From positions 62,001-126,000 of the forward strand of contig WEDG01004902.1 in the NCBI GenBank assembly GCA_017591395.1: a stretch of 64,000 nt of DNA, written 5' to 3'. A program made the translations under genes and the position numbers. The DNA comes from Schistocephalus solidus. Taxonomy: Eukaryota; Platyhelminthes; Cestoda; Diphyllobothriidea; Diphyllobothriidae. Below, one piece after another: positions 1 to 13,800 of this stretch (the first letter of the stretch is position 1; the number at the start of each line of letters is the position of its first letter). Below the pieces are notes generated by a model, which worked only from the letters and a program-made list of their open reading frames with translations, had not been told where the DNA came from and did no database searches.

Positions 1-201
1 TGTTCATTACCCTTGCTGGAATGCCTATTCCTACGCCCTGACAACATATTTGCTTCGACTGGAATTTGAAACTTTTCCGGGATAAATTTAGGCCAGATTT
101 GTGAAGAAAGTGGTGTTTGATCGCTTTTGCGATTCATCACATTTTGCCTACCTACAGGAGGCGTAGGCACGAAATGCTAATTAGCAGAAGGAAAAACCAA
201 T
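1..201. other. no feature recognised
   Basis: No coding-like run, repeat copy or RNA motif was seen. Confidence 0.5.
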
Positions 202-817
202 TTAACTGAAGGCGATGTTGGCTGGTTTTGCATCGCTGGCATTCATTGTTCTGTACACAACGCTTTTTTGGCCCTGAGCGACCTCAAGATAAGTTGGTAA
301 AGCAAAATCTTGCGGGTTATAGGAAGCAGCTGAGAAGAAGTAGATGTGCTTGCTCGAATGCTCGTCAGTTGTGTCTGCCACTGTCTCTGGAGGTGGGTCC
401 GAGTGAGAAACCGAAGGGTCAAGGGAAGAAAGTTCTTGTTCCGTCGGTTCCATCTCCTTCTTCCCTATAGGACACCGCTGGGCTATACCATTTATATTAA
501 TTATGACCATACAGTTAAAACCACCATCTGCGGTGGAAGTAGTGCCATTCTTCAAAATCGCATAACAAACTGGTCCAAGTACGTCCTGGTTAGCGTCTGA
601 GCTAGTTCCTGGCAAAGTATGGCCTAGATACCCGGTCGAAGCATGAATATAACAGAAGAAAGTGGTGAATTCTGGGGATTATGCATACAAATACTTCGCG
701 TGACTGCGAGCCTATTTGGCAGTTGAATGGATTTGGTACTTGCCAGAGCTTTTGTTCGGAGCGGAAACATGGTGCCTTGGGAAACGCATAACTAAACGCC
801 TTAGGGACACAGATCAT
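202..817 (-). CDS. unrecognised coding-like stretch, one frame change
   Basis: Two overlapping minus-strand frames look more like protein than their surroundings. The first begins at an ATG at 817 and holds four cysteines and a tryptophan in a C..W..P..NC spacing that loosely recalls hormone-receptor or adhesion-GPCR extracellular modules. The second runs from about 670 to a TAA at 202-204 (137 codons from a TTG) and is rich in S, T, D and E with a few N-glycosylation-like NGT and NAS sites. They would join if one base were gained or lost near 670, or if the CCCCAG ending at 672 (minus-strand sense) is a splice acceptor. I do not recognise a family. It could be an exon of a secreted or membrane protein, a pseudogene, or chance. 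Sequence on either side gives no further exon. Confidence 0.3.
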
Positions 818-3800
818 GTTTCAAACCTCCGGCGATGTGCATGGGTCTCCTGCCCGCACGCATTACCCGTCTGCTGTACTGAAAGTTAGCAAAATACCTA
901 GAGCGAACTAGCCCTCCCCCGGATCATCCAGACTCCTTTGCTACGATGCTGAACTTGAGCCTGCTTAATGACCCACTAACCAACAGTTGTAACTGTGGGC
1001 TACCACATCTCATGACGTATACTTTTCCTCGGCGCCCTATTGCAACGTGAGTTTAAACGATTTTGTTTGAGTAGCTTTTTACACTACTCATACACCCCCT
1101 ATAATTTTTCAACGTGTGCACAAAGACCTTTCCTCTCCGAGGGATCGAGTAAATTTGTTGACCCTAGCGACCATTTACTTGCCACTGAAACTGCTGGGCA
1201 TGTTATTTTCTCCCAGGATAGTGCAGTGTGAATCCCAAATACCCAAAGCTCCTGTTAGCCCAAACACTAGGCACATGAGTGGTGTAGTTTAGCCAACAGC
1301 TGAGTATGTTGTAGGAATAGCGTTCTGAAACCTACTACAATACTTTCAGCCAGTCTATCCCTGCTTGCTGGAAGGTGCTTCAAAAGTCTTGAAATTACTT
1401 GTGCTACCTGACGAAGGAAAAGCGCTTGAAGTTTTCGAATCCGTTACTCGGAAATATTGCTGCTAAACATGCTTTACCTGCGATGACAACCAGAAATTTG
1501 CAAGCACAGTACATCAGTGTTTCTATGCATATATGGAGTATAATGCAAGCCAACTCTTTGGGACGAATAATATGGAGACATAACGCCATTTCGAACGCTA
1601 TGCTTGGTCCCATAATCTCCGAATAGCCTTATTCAAGTCAAACCTTGTCATATGATAAAAGAATGAAGAACGAATGAGGCCGTTTTTGTTGGAATCCAAC
1701 GCCGCTTTAAACGTTCATAACTATTTCGAATCGATGGTTTGAAAAGGCTGCCAAATGAGGCGATAAATCGGTCCTCCTGCAGACCGGGTGTTAGGCTGTT
1801 TTCAATCCTTAACGTGTCTTTTGTGGTGACCTTATCTTTAGCCAGACTTGCGTTAAATGACGCCCAATTCGCGTGTGCATTTGAGCCAACACGTGTGTGG
1901 TTAGCGTAGACGTGGATACAACTTTATTAGTCACAGTATCCACACTGATTACCAGTCGTCTTGATTTAACCGTGCTACTGAAAAATCATGAGTGGTGTAG
2001 AAGAGAGTAAGACAAATACTGCGCATGTCTTTCTCATTGCTTATGCGCAGGTCTCTCCTGTGCCCTCGAGGGGTTTTGTATTCCATGCTTCCATTTCGCC
2101 TCCTGATTCGTATGATACAATGACCACTCGTTTCTACCTCACCTTGAAACTACAATATCATTTTATTGCTAAGCAAGGCTAATTGTCTCAATTGTCCTTA
2201 CGCTTCAATTGCTGTTCTTCCGCACTGGAGGCCATGCCGTGTTTTATCCTAACCAATCGTCCATCGGTTGTTCATAATTTTAACCTCACTACTAACACAT
2301 TTTGTGCGACCACTTTAACCACCTTGAGCTTGCTGATATTTGGCGTGGTTTTTTCATCCTAAGGTCTTATCTGATAGCTATTTTCTCCATGTTTGAGAGA
2401 AACAGGTTGTCTTAATGGTTCATTTTTAATTTAAAATTCCTTGACGGAATGTTTTTCATCTGTGACCCTGTTTTTCTGTTTGTTCTGGAAGTAAAACTTG
2501 ATATTACATTTCGGCCACTTCGGGTGGCTCTCTTAGCTACTGTATGTCCCGAAAGCGCTTACGTCCCTCCCCCCCTCCCCCTCCGCAAACATGACTTGAT
2601 GCAACGCTTATTTTCACTGCAAATATTAACCAAGATAAATGTATGACAGGCTTGCCTAAAGTGGTAAAAATTGTGATACCTCCCCTGCCATGCTCTGCAT
2701 AACGATATCTTTGTCGTCGCCGTCGGCCCCACTTAGCCTTGTTTTTAAATGATTGACTGTCGACGCTTGGTTGATCGCCATCCTTGTCGCCATATCTGTC
2801 CTAGACTTCAGACTGATGTATGAGTACATTATCAGAAACGATATATAAAAACAACGACTAATGGCTAATTATGGCGGATGTTGCAGGACACACTGATGTC
2901 TTTGTGTCTGTTTGTCTGAAAACGAGACCACGTCATTTGGCAGTGGAAACGTACTGCGTGATATTTCTGTTTTTTATCTGAAATCGAGACCTAAGGTTCG
3001 TTTCCCTCCCATCGTTTTTACTGATTGCAAAGTTGGTTGAAGCACTTAACAATCACAAGAAACAAACCGTCCTTTGGAACTTGGTTGGAGGGCAAACTCC
3101 AAAGCCCGAAAAGCTTTAGCTTGACCTATCTATGAAGGTTCGTCAGGAAAGCCTAATTTTGACTTCTTGTTTTTACCCAGTTCTTTGTACCTCCTTGAAT
3201 ATAAAGGCTTTTGTGTGGTTTACTTCTCCCCAACTTGTCATCTATTAGTGATTGGCATGTAATTCATCATTTTTTAAATAATTAATGCTATACAGTAACA
3301 GCTGACACTTGTTGTGCATTCGAGGGTAATCCGATAATAATTGAATATACTACTTATACGTTAATAAGTGCCCTTGCTGTTTATGCCTTCCAAAAATATC
3401 TGCTGTGTTTGGGTGCGATGAGTTGGCGAATGGGCAAAGTTCAGGCTTCGATTATCGTCAGCACCTGATCTTATTTTCGTTCTAATTCGTGCGTCACTAG
3501 TCGGCTCGCACAACTAACGCGTGGTTGCAACCGCTTAACATTCGCTTCTTAGAACACGTGAGAGGCATTTTGTTACGTGCATGTCTAAGGATAATTTGAA
3601 AGATTGGGGAGGATAGAGCGTTGTGCAAGGGAAAATTCGTCCTAGCAGTCGCACAGCGTTTTGAGGGGAGAACGCTGGTTTTCCTTTTACCAGAGGACTA
3701 AATATTTTTCGGCAGATTTTGTGGTTACCTGACTACCCAACTCTGCCACTGAGTGGCCAATCTGAGCCCTTACTTCCAGATCAAAATACATGGTTGGTTT

Positions 3801-4560
3801 TCCGTAAATGGACTTGTGGTCGAGACGATTTGGAGGGCGGAAACCAAAGTTCTTATTCTGCCGGCGTATTTTTGTGAGAGTATGTCTCTTAGAATAGCGA
3901 AATCTATTGGAAGGTGGTTTCTGCTTGGTCCAATCTGAGCTATGCTAACTTAGCGTTCTGCATATTACACCTCATAGTGCTGTAAAGCTTGTCAATTTCT
4001 ACGAGATAACTCGGAATTGTGCTCTAAGCTAACATTCAAGTACTACCACATAAAATTAACAAATTCATCACACGCTATCTGACATACTCTGCTATTATAC
4101 AACTCATTCGTGTTTTTCTACCTTTTTCTCGACATCTTGCTTTCTCACTTGAAAGTCATCTTCAACTTATTACCTGATGACTTCTCGACGATAAACCACA
4201 CTCACTTACACATAAACTCAGTGGGTGTGGGAAGAGAGAGGTTCGTACTACCGAACTCTTACCACAAGTATGTCCACGCGCAAGTCACCAGTGCTCTCCG
4301 GAGGTGGTAGTAGCGATCGACAGATTGTCCATCGTTTATTGCTAGTCCCTTGGTCAATTTCGACTTCACTGATATCGGAATTTAACTACGTACCATTTAA
4401 TTATCATGTTAGGTTGGAAGGCCATAGGTGACGGTTACCCACCTCCTCGTAATATGAGGTAACGCTTTGCGTTAGCCGTGTGAACTGCAGGCTACTCAAA
4501 CCGTGGGTTGGTTATTTTGCTGAACCATGTAAAGGTGAGTGGGAAGATTTGATAGTAGTC
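818..4560. other. gene-poor AT-rich sequence
   Basis: Only short open frames interrupted by stops were found; none has a recognisable domain or convincing splice context. No repeat family described elsewhere in this window was noticed here. Confidence 0.5.
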
Positions 4561-4569
4561 TAGAACCGT

Positions 4570-4835
4570 CGGTAGGGATTGTTTATATACCCCTCCCTCA
4601 TTGGCAGATACGAAGACAGGAACCACCCGTAATGCAAGTGGCTTTGCAATAAATTCTAGAGAAAGTAAGGTTATATTTAGGGTTGAGGTTAAGGTTAATT
4701 GTGTGATTAGTGTGAGGAATAAGGTTACGGTTACTTTTTCGGTTAGGGTTGGTACTGAAGTTAGGACACAGGAACAGTTACGCTTCCTGGAATTTATCGC
4801 GGGTCTTCATGTATTATTTTGAGGAGTGAGGCATA
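4570..4835 (-). repeat. R3 dispersed repeat with telomere-like tract
   Basis: About 4665-4770 is a run of degenerate GGTTAGGG-like units (GGTTAAGG, GGTTACGG, TTAGGGTTGAGG). The flanks (ACCCCTCCCTC before, GGACACAGGAACAG after) resemble in inverted orientation the flanks of copies at 13.6, 33.5 and 45.2 kb. The tract is too degenerate to be a functional telomere. Confidence 0.55.
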
Positions 4836-4839
4836 TAAT

Positions 4840-7800
4840 AAATCCTGACACAACTGCCTTTAACAACGCCTAAGTGAATACATGACATGCTGGAGTTAAT
4901 TAAGTAGATAAAGTGCGAGGGTCGCAGCACACTGCAGTGGTATGCAAGCGGACTTTGTCAGTAAGAAATTATATGACATCTACGACATAAGCCTGTCCTA
5001 ATCGCCTTTACCTCTAGCCAGTTGCTTGTGTGAAAGTTGGATTAGTCTATGTTTAAGCCCACTCCAATACCGTATTTCTTCCCCATAAAGCTTATTTTAT
5101 GTATTCATAGTTTACTAAACCTGTGCTTGCTTCAGTAGCCTCTATCAAACCCCTCTCCTTATCTTGATCTCGCTACCTTTTGGAACCAATGTAACTTTGT
5201 TAGCTTTAAATTATCATACCCATAACAGACGTTTATTTGGTAGCGGTCGTTGTACAACTTTCAAGCTCCCGACCACTTTTTATAGTTACCTACTTCAGTC
5301 AAAACAGCCTCTTCCTCAGCTTTGTGTAAAGCTATCTGCGCCACGGTTGGTAGGAGATTTAGTAAGAATTCCAACTTGTTAAATGAAGCACCAACAAGTT
5401 TTAAAACGACTTCTTTGCCAAACGTAAATTTCAGCAGCAAGCGGATTTTTTACGGTGCCCACCTGATGCTCCCTTGTTTGCGCAAGGTCGTTCGTTCCCT
5501 TGTTTGCTCAAGGTCGTTCGTTCGTTCGCGTCACGAGTCTTCTTTATCTGCGTGCGGGACGACCTTGTCGTCAAGGTCACCCGTTCGTCAAAGACTGCTT
5601 TGTATCCTTTGTACGGGTGAGAATCCAGACCCGAATCAGATGCGAGTCTACTCGGAATGCTTAGTCTTTCCTGGACTAGGATAGAATGGATATCTCTTTT
5701 CGATTTCCGCAATTGATAACGTGCTGGTTCCTAAATCTCCAACTTCTGAAGGTTTTATTCAGCGTAGATTGTAGGAGTGGCCCGTTAGATTGACTGTTAA
5801 TACGACAATTTTTCCACTGCCAATTTTTTTGTTTTAACATCTCCTCTTCCAGGTGCCTATCAATGTTTACTGGCCTTACATTCGAGGGCAATTGGACAAG
5901 TCGTAGACAGTCATGAAAAGAAACCCGTCTGCTCCCACTAGTTGCCTCTTCAGACTTGGAAGAATAAAGCCGGGTGGGGAAAATTCTCATCTAATATGCT
6001 TTGGCAAAAAGGACGGTGACCACTAACTGTTTCACCCACTCCAGGCAGTAAATGCCTGGTCCTCCAAAAAAAGCCAACCGCTTGATCGCGCGCTTCCTTC
6101 AACCAGAGAAAACGGATGACCCTGCGGATGCAATTTGCCTTGAGAGAAACAGGCAGCCCGTATCATTTTAACTGGTCTAACTTAGCAGCTGGGTTTCTTT
6201 TTCGTCCAAGCCACTTAGCTCCACCCTTTTAAAAAGTGCACGCAGTTATCGCACGAAGCTAGCACCAAGCCACACAATTCCTGCGTAACACACCTGTGTT
6301 CACTTTTGCATCAGCAGGGTGTGCTTCGGTTAGTCCTGGCTTTCCGCCCCGTTAAGGAGACAGCCTGATCGACCGTAGCTTGCTTATTGGTCGTTTCTTG
6401 CCTCATGGTGCTCATTTGGCTTCTTTATTAACTACAAATGAGTTCACTTTCAAATGCTAATGGAGTTGCCGAATTTTTGCTTGGAGGGCCAGGCAGGGGG
6501 TCCCGTTGACCTGCGTTGTGACGGTAAGTTAATTAGGTTGTTGGGCCTCATTATGATAATCGAACACTGAACTAAAATACGTTGATGACTAGGTTAAGTT
6601 TGTTGAAAGGCAGCAGGTAATGAACGTGTTTTATCTATAAAAAAAGAAGCTTTAACCCTCCCCGAGGGATTTAAATTCCTCTTCTCCATGGCAGAAAGTA
6701 CAGCGCAAGTCTTTCGGATGCGACTGGAACACTTGGAATGAATTTAACATGGGTGACCACATTTTAAACCGAAGTGGCCCATAAAACCCGAAGCAGAAAC
6801 CTGAACTACTGTCCGTCAAGAGATGTTGTGAGTTCTGTACTCTTGGGTGTTCAGTCTTCACGTGAACGAGAGGGCACGTCGAGCTTTCAAACTATGTTGT
6901 CATTGATAGTCGCGTTCGAAGGCGTACCATCTGCTCCATCCTTCAGCGTGATGGAAGTCGGCGAAGAATGCCTGTACGACCTCCGGTAACTAACCCCAGC
7001 GAACGCAATGGATAGGGCTAGGTTGGCGTGCAGGCAGGCGTGTATAGTAAGGCTTGTAATACAGTCTAAATCACGGCCAAAAAACCAGCTCACTCGAACG
7101 ATGACGTTGGATATATAAATAAATTTCTTTTCATTGTCAACGCGTTGCCGACCCTTCCCGTTCTTTAAACTGTCTTACTCCTATTGCCATTGTTCATCTA
7201 TTACACGCCTACCTATCCATTTTATTCGTTAGGCGGGTCGTTCAAGCATTCGTTGTCTCAGTCATAAATTGTAAGTAGGAAATCTGTTCCAATTAGCTGC
7301 CTGTTTCCATTTCTGGCCTTCAAATAAACAATAAGTTCTGACCTGGGCATCTGACGGGACAAATGAAAGAAAACTGGAGTGTATACAACTCCGCCAGACA
7401 GCACAAACCAGGACAATCCTTCCCCTAACCTTAGTACAGTGTCGGACCTAAAGTGGTTTTCGGATGTATAGAGTATGGTTTTCTTCAAGACCAGAGTTAT
7501 TCAACTTATAGAGGCGGTTGAATCAGCTGTGTTTTCTTGTCACATACTTTTTCGCATTCGTAGTAGGTAAGATTTTAGCAGCCGAGCCCTCTCTAATGAC
7601 CACGCTTAACTCTTAGGGTGTTTATCTTGTCACCACCACGTTTCTTATGTTAATATCTTCTATTTTGCAGCTTAGGCTACATTTTAATGCCTTCGAAATC
7701 ACAGGGACTAATCCCGCAACTTTTCAGGCACCCTTTTCTTTTGCTCTCTTCTATGCTTTCTAAGGTTTATGCACGCACTAGAATTATATTTCACACTGCC

Positions 7801-9595
7801 ACTTATCTGCTCTTACGGGTGACCTGGCACTTATCAAAAATTATCAGAACTTAAGCTGTCAAAATAACGCTAAGATGAGAGGGAGGCGAAGTTTCGAAGT
7901 GCTAACTGAGGATTTCGTAAGACTATATTCATCAGACTTATCTCTCCAACGCTAAGACCTAGATGGAGTAATTAGTGGCAAATATTCGTGCCCCATGTGG
8001 TTTTTGGATTAGGAAAGTAGAAAACTTCCGAGGTCTGGAACCTATCGCTTCCAAGTTTGTACATGAATATCTCATTAGAGGTTACAGTAGCCACAATCAA
8101 GCAGTATTTCTAGAACCGTTCAACCGTCAAAAACTGGTGGTAAGAGTCTGGTTCTGCCTTTGCAGAGGAGAGGTTACTGAGTTCCGATCAGGACTCCGGG
8201 CTTCAATCAGCTTTCGAATTCTGTTGCTCCCATCTTGAAAGTCGGTACATCAGTAGCATACTTGGTCCCTCGTTTCTTTATGTGCTATCTCAGCCTAGTT
8301 CAGTGTAATCTGTAGTACTCGTAAAGAACATTTAGCCCTATTTTTATTCACGCGGTCTTACTTTTCGTGTAGCTTTGCATGATAACTGGGTGGTTGTACA
8401 ATCTGCGGATATGTTTGGACTCCTCTGAAGCATATTTGATGTTCGGAGAGTTTTTCGCCGTAGTTCTTCGTAGGCGAACGCAAAGGCGCCGAGTTTTGTC
8501 TAGTTACAACACCTTCCCTTGACTAATTGATTTTAATTTGTTCAGGCGTACTTCATCTTTCTCTCTTCGCCATGCACTTCATACCTCTTCTGACGCCTCA
8601 CACAGTTTTTCCTTCTATAAATCATTTCTGGCCATTTTGGCTGAGTATTTTTTTCGACCAACCGAAGAAATGGCCTCCAGGCCATTTTCGATTTATCCTT
8701 GTCGAATTTTAGACTGCCTACCACGTGCTCCTTCTAGTGCACTATGAAGAAAGCCGCTATATTGCAATGAAGACTAATTAATTAGGCATATTTAATACAC
8801 CATAACAGCCAAAGGTTTTCCTAACTTTTGTGCAATACAGGGTGAGTCGAGGTGGGCCTGCCCATGTATGCACTTTACTTCGAATTATTTCAGAGTTTTA
8901 ACTGCGTTCACTCATTCGCTATCTCTTTGATTGCTTAACTCCACCTGTAAGCCATGTTTCCTTCAAAAGGCGCAGATATTCCAGCATCTATCCTGCTTCT
9001 TCAAAATAAACGTATCTGACTTCAAAAAATGCTATTGAGCACCGGTCGACTGCATCCGCGGATGTCTTTCCGAGTTATTAAGTGAAGACACAACGTTTCG
9101 CCATGTAGCCACTTGCCTTTTTACTCCATCTTGACCATAATCGGCTACCTCAAACATTTTGCAGAAGGTAGATTGTTTCGGGAAGACTGTTAAAATTCGC
9201 TTGCATGCTTAGTTAGAACAAACTTTAGCCGAAGTTTAAAATTATCTTGCAAAGACCGTAATCCAAACAGAATTTCATGCTACATTTTGTTGCTCAATCA
9301 AAATCAGAGTTTACTGCTGAAAATAATGAGCCATCACACCCTCAGGCCCAATCCTGGGAATGTTCGAGTTTGTGGCTGACCGCCAACATTGGCCTAATGA
9401 TTATAGTGGTCAGAACACAACCACTGCTAAGGCCCTTAGATATCAATCTCCCAGATCAGGACTGACGGTGCGCCCTGATAGGCCCAAGTGTCTAAGATCT
9501 ATTATAGTATAGAGGGTGCTGATTGGCCATGAAGATAGGTTCCTTTTAAGAATCGGCTCCGGTTTCTGATTCGCTTAGTTGTCTAATATGGAGCT
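4840..9595. other. no gene recognised
   Basis: Short open frames only, none with a domain I can name. The one local structure noted is a small tandem repeat at 5471-5522, listed separately. Confidence 0.45.
5471..5522. repeat. 26-bp tandem repeat, two units
   Basis: The unit CCCTTGTTTGCGCAAGGTCG plus TTCGTT occurs at 5471-5496 and, with one change (GCG to GCT), at 5497-5522. It is followed by further CGTT units. Confidence 0.8.
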
Positions 9596-9601
9596 TGGAA
9601 C

Positions 9602-10080
9602 CAGATAGCTGGCACAGCTTGAGCCTACGCTCAGGTATGCCACAGCACTTCCAATTTGTGTCATTTTCGTTGATGCACACCCAAAATAACGCATGCTATG
9701 CACTCATCTGGCCGTTGTTTTGGGTAAGAACATTGTGCGGTCACTTGTTGTTGACAGTTTGATCGTAGTTACGGACGATGTCCACCGTGGGTGACCTGCA
9801 GCACGGTTGGCTCTGGGACAGTGACTTGTACGTGAATTAGTTTAGATTTCTGGTGGGCTTGCTCAGCTACATCTACCAAACACCCTCCTCCCCCCACCGA
9901 CATGAGGCAGGAAGACCGGAGGCGGGCCTGGGCGCGTGCGGCATGCGCCGCCTAAACCTGCGCTTCGGTGTGCCACCGCAACTTTCCCCTCCCAAGTGTG
10001 GCATTTTTATAAGTGCACAACCCAAATAACCCCTGCCATTTCCTCATCTGGCTCTGTGTTGCAGGGACCACACCGACACA
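9602..10080 (+). repeat. R1 repeat, one partial tail and one copy
   Basis: 9602-9735 matches the R1 tail (GTGCCAC...ATAACGCATGC...CTCATCTGGC). 9775-10080 is a longer copy with the R1 landmarks in order: GATGTCCACCGT, GGGACAGTGACTTG, GTGAATTAGTTT, a pyrimidine block CCCTCCTCCCCCCACC, GACCGGAGGCGGG, and the ATAACCCCTGCC tail. It is diverged from the copies at 29 and 37 kb. Confidence 0.6.
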
Positions 10081-13000
10081 AACTGGTCAATGAGTCTGGT
10101 CCTCTCTAGGTACTATTATTGGATTTTTCAGGCCTAACTCCGTCTGCTTTGAAATTGATGGTGTGCGTAACACAAAGGTCATGGCTAGCGCTTTTCTCAA
10201 GTGAGACGTTAGGACAGTGAGACGCAGAACCGTAAATGCCAAGCATCGCTAACACTTTATGTGCTGACCCACATTGTCCTTGTGCCATCCTTGTGGAGTT
10301 GGTTTTTACGCAGCTCTCTTTGCACAGAAAATACCAGCATTTGCGAAGTGCCTCACTTACAATCAGTCTGATTGTAACTCGGGACTCTTCCGCCTACTCG
10401 AATCCAACCTAAATTCCAATCGGCTGAAGCGATTTTACCCTTTTTCACCACTGAACACAACACCCCAAACAGCTGTGCCTGTCAACTTGCATGGGTGAGA
10501 ATGGAATTATCACATAACTCCACATACATCATAAAACCAGCTGTCAAAGTACTCAACCGCAATCAAAAACACAATCTAGTGATACTGGTCACTGTCACAG
10601 TCAAACTGTCTATTACCTTGGCAACCATCGGCCCTTCCAAAAAAAGTATTTTTATGTCCACAGCCTCTGCGGCTTCCGAATACAGCCCGACAATGTTCTT
10701 TCGACGGTCAAGCTAACCGACTGCTGTGGAGACAGCCTGCCTCTGAATGTTGGCTTTATACTTTTTATTCACTTTCAGACGCTCCCATCCTCAGTAAGCC
10801 CCACCGAAGCGTCTGCAATGCTGTGAAAGTACCTTTTTCACGCTTTCTAACGCTGCTCACTAGTTCGCTCCATATGATCAACTGTTCTAACTGAGACTGT
10901 CTGTGTTTGGTTTGTTTCCGCATTTTCGCGCATATTAACTGCCTGTGATATCCAAACGGTAGGCAAATTGAATGTATTCTAGCTATATGGTGTCCTCCTA
11001 GCTGTTTAATGCTGGCAGATTGATGCACGGTTCTGGAACTGTGAACGCCTATTGGTCAGACCAGATCCTCATTCATACCCCCTAAAAATTCCCCCATTTG
11101 TGCCCCACGTATCACACACAAGAGGCCAAAATATCTACAACCCAGTACTGCACGGGTTCTGAGCGCAGAAGCCCGATTTCACTAGGTGGTCAGGGAGCAC
11201 ACTTCGAATGCGCATGAGGCTCAAAGGCGATCAAAATTTTCGTAAAGCTAATGGTAGGCCTTCGACACCGACTGACTATTCACGATATGAGTATCGGCTT
11301 TGTTACCAACACTTCGGGTAAGATCGAGCACGTGCCTGAACGCTTCATGTATCTTCTCGACCCTACCATAGGACACCCCTCTTCACCTTCCTTCTGAAGT
11401 GGGGGCTGGGCTTAAGGCATCGGACAGTTAACTATGTCTGCTTCAGTGCGGTAACGCAACATGGCAGGAGGTGCAAACTCACATGCCGATTTCATCTTGG
11501 GCCAGAGGAGCCGTAGGGCCTGTATAAACGCTTTATGTGAACACGACGTTGTGTTGGCTAACCGTATGGCCGCTGCCTCTGTCGTTGAACGTATCCACTG
11601 ACGCAGGGAAGGTGAATCCGTTTCCAAGGTGTTCTCATCAGAGTCTCCGGCTTCAGTCGCCCAACGGGTTGCCCGGTTCTGCGCCAGAAATAATATTTCC
11701 ACTGTTGCAAATTGGAGGGTGTGTCCTTTTCAAGAGGCGTTAATTGCAGTAATTGGCCTGCCAGTCGCACAGCCGATTTTGTCTCCCGATTTCCTTCAAA
11801 TCCGAGTGGCATAATTCAAAAAATTTGCGGTGAAACACAGCACAGCATTGACGTCACCAGGCGTTTAATTTTCACGACGCGGCTCCAAATAATGGCTTGC
11901 GCCTGATGGCAGGCTGGATAAATATTTTGCATTGGTCGAAATAGGGGAAGATTTAAGTTGAAAGCAAAAATAAAGTGCTTAGCCAGAGGAAAAATTGTTG
12001 TTGGGACGGATTGACTACTAGTAGACGCTGTGGTTACAGAATGCTGAAAGGAATATGAGCACTGGCAAGAGAGCAGAAGGGCTGCCAATGTAAGTGTGGG
12101 TTGTCAGCTTTAATCTCAGAGTAGAGCGCTACAGATGAGTGTTGTCTTGTAGAACGTGACCTTAGTAAATTTCTGAGCCCCCAACCGCTCATATCAGACG
12201 ACACGAGGATAAGACCAATTTTAACGGGGATTCATGCAATGAACAAATAGAGGTAGTAGCAGTATTGTAGTTCTTTAAAGGAAAATTCCATGAGGAAAAA
12301 GTGGGACCGTTTTCGGGAACTATCTCATGACAAGAGCTGGATTTCTGCTGAACTCACTCGATATTTTAATCTTTACACACCAAATCAGAACACTTACTTT
12401 CCTTCACCCTCCTGACAAGGGGTTTTTCACATAGAAGGACTTTTTGAAAAGTAAATGGACCTTAGTTTGTGACCCAAGGTATATTTTTCGGGTGGTTTTT
12501 GCCAATGGTATGTCCCTTCTACCTCTGTCCGGCACCCACTTTTGTCATTAATCACACTCACGAGTGCGTCTTTTCTCAGGAACCCATGTATCGTCGTTGT
12601 TAAACATTGTCATCCTTTTGCCGGGATCCAATTTTTGGCTGTCATCCTAGTAACTGTAACCATTTATAGGAGTACTCTGGGGTATGGCAACAAGATACAC
12701 GTTTCATTAAGGATGAGGACGAATAATCTCGGAAGCAACCATTGCTCGGTTAGGCTACTGTAACTGCGCACATTGCAAGGGACCGAGATTCTGGTTGATG
12801 AACCACAAACACATACTTATCTTACAACCACCCAACACCATCTAATGTTGTTGTGATAGCGTGAAAGCATCCAGCTTGACTGTTTAAAAGAACAACAGGT
12901 AGGCTTAAATGCAAGAAGCAACCTGTTCTGTGGTTGTCCTGTGGTTGCAGAGCTAGGATGAAAAATGCAGACACTTGATACCAAGTCCGTAGTCCGTATT

Positions 13001-13610
13001 TTGTTATGTCGGTGTATGTTGTTGATACATATAAACGGTGTTGATTCACCCGATCAGCAGTAAACAACCGCTTAGAATTACCGATCACACCTTTAATCCT
13101 AGTTTCACGGTTATTCCTTAATTGTTTGTAACCTTTCAACCACCAAAAAGTGTTCATACTTTTTTTCTGGCTTAAAGCTACGACGAATGGCCACAGAGTT
13201 TTGAAGCGTCTGGTCTTAGTTTATCTTAATTATGTCCAATAGATGCTTCTTGCAAAACCAGTTTTCCTAGAATTTTGTGGAATAGGCGCCTTCGCGATGT
13301 CAACTGAAACCATTTAGTTCCTTATGTCGCCATCGTACAGTTCGAAATATTGTACTTTTGAGGACCTCCAGGAGGATGGGTGATGGTTTGTGGCGCAAAG
13401 CCATTGAGTAGCACCGTTGTTCTCCCGACGTCTGGTCTGAGACCGAATACGCGAGACGTAGGCACCATTTAGAGAAGGGCAGATGAACCTGCTCGAAGGG
13501 CTTTCCAAGCAAGTCACTACGGAGCGAGACCGTGTTCACGCAGGTGCTCTTTGTTCACCCTTTCTCGGCGCGAGTGAGGAGTCGCGTATGAGTCGAGTTG
13601 AGTGAATTAA
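10081..13610. other. no gene recognised
   Basis: Several open frames of 60-111 codons occur on both strands, overlapping each other. None shows a domain, signal peptide or phase-compatible neighbour, so I treat them as chance. Confidence 0.45.
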
Positions 13611-13619
13611 CATCTGTCC

Positions 13620-13800
13620 TCGTCTCTTCGGTCGGGATTGCTCATATTCCCCTCTCCCACCCCCGGCAGGAGATGGGAATAGATCACCCCCTCTCACAAG
13701 TGGTCTTACTGTAAATGCTATTTAGGGTAAATATTTCCCTTAACCGTAACCCTAACTTTCATATTAGGCCCAATTTCCTTGGAATTCAGCCCAAAGTCGC
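13620..13800 (+). repeat. R3 repeat, short telomere-like tract
   Basis: A CCCCTCTCCCACCCCC block is followed by AACCGTAACCCTAAC at about 13741-13757, the CCCTAA-sense version of the degenerate telomere-like tract in other R3 copies. Confidence 0.4.

Noticed and set aside
4665..4770. chromosome-end telomere
   Set aside because: Units are too degenerate and the tract is interstitial, within a dispersed repeat.
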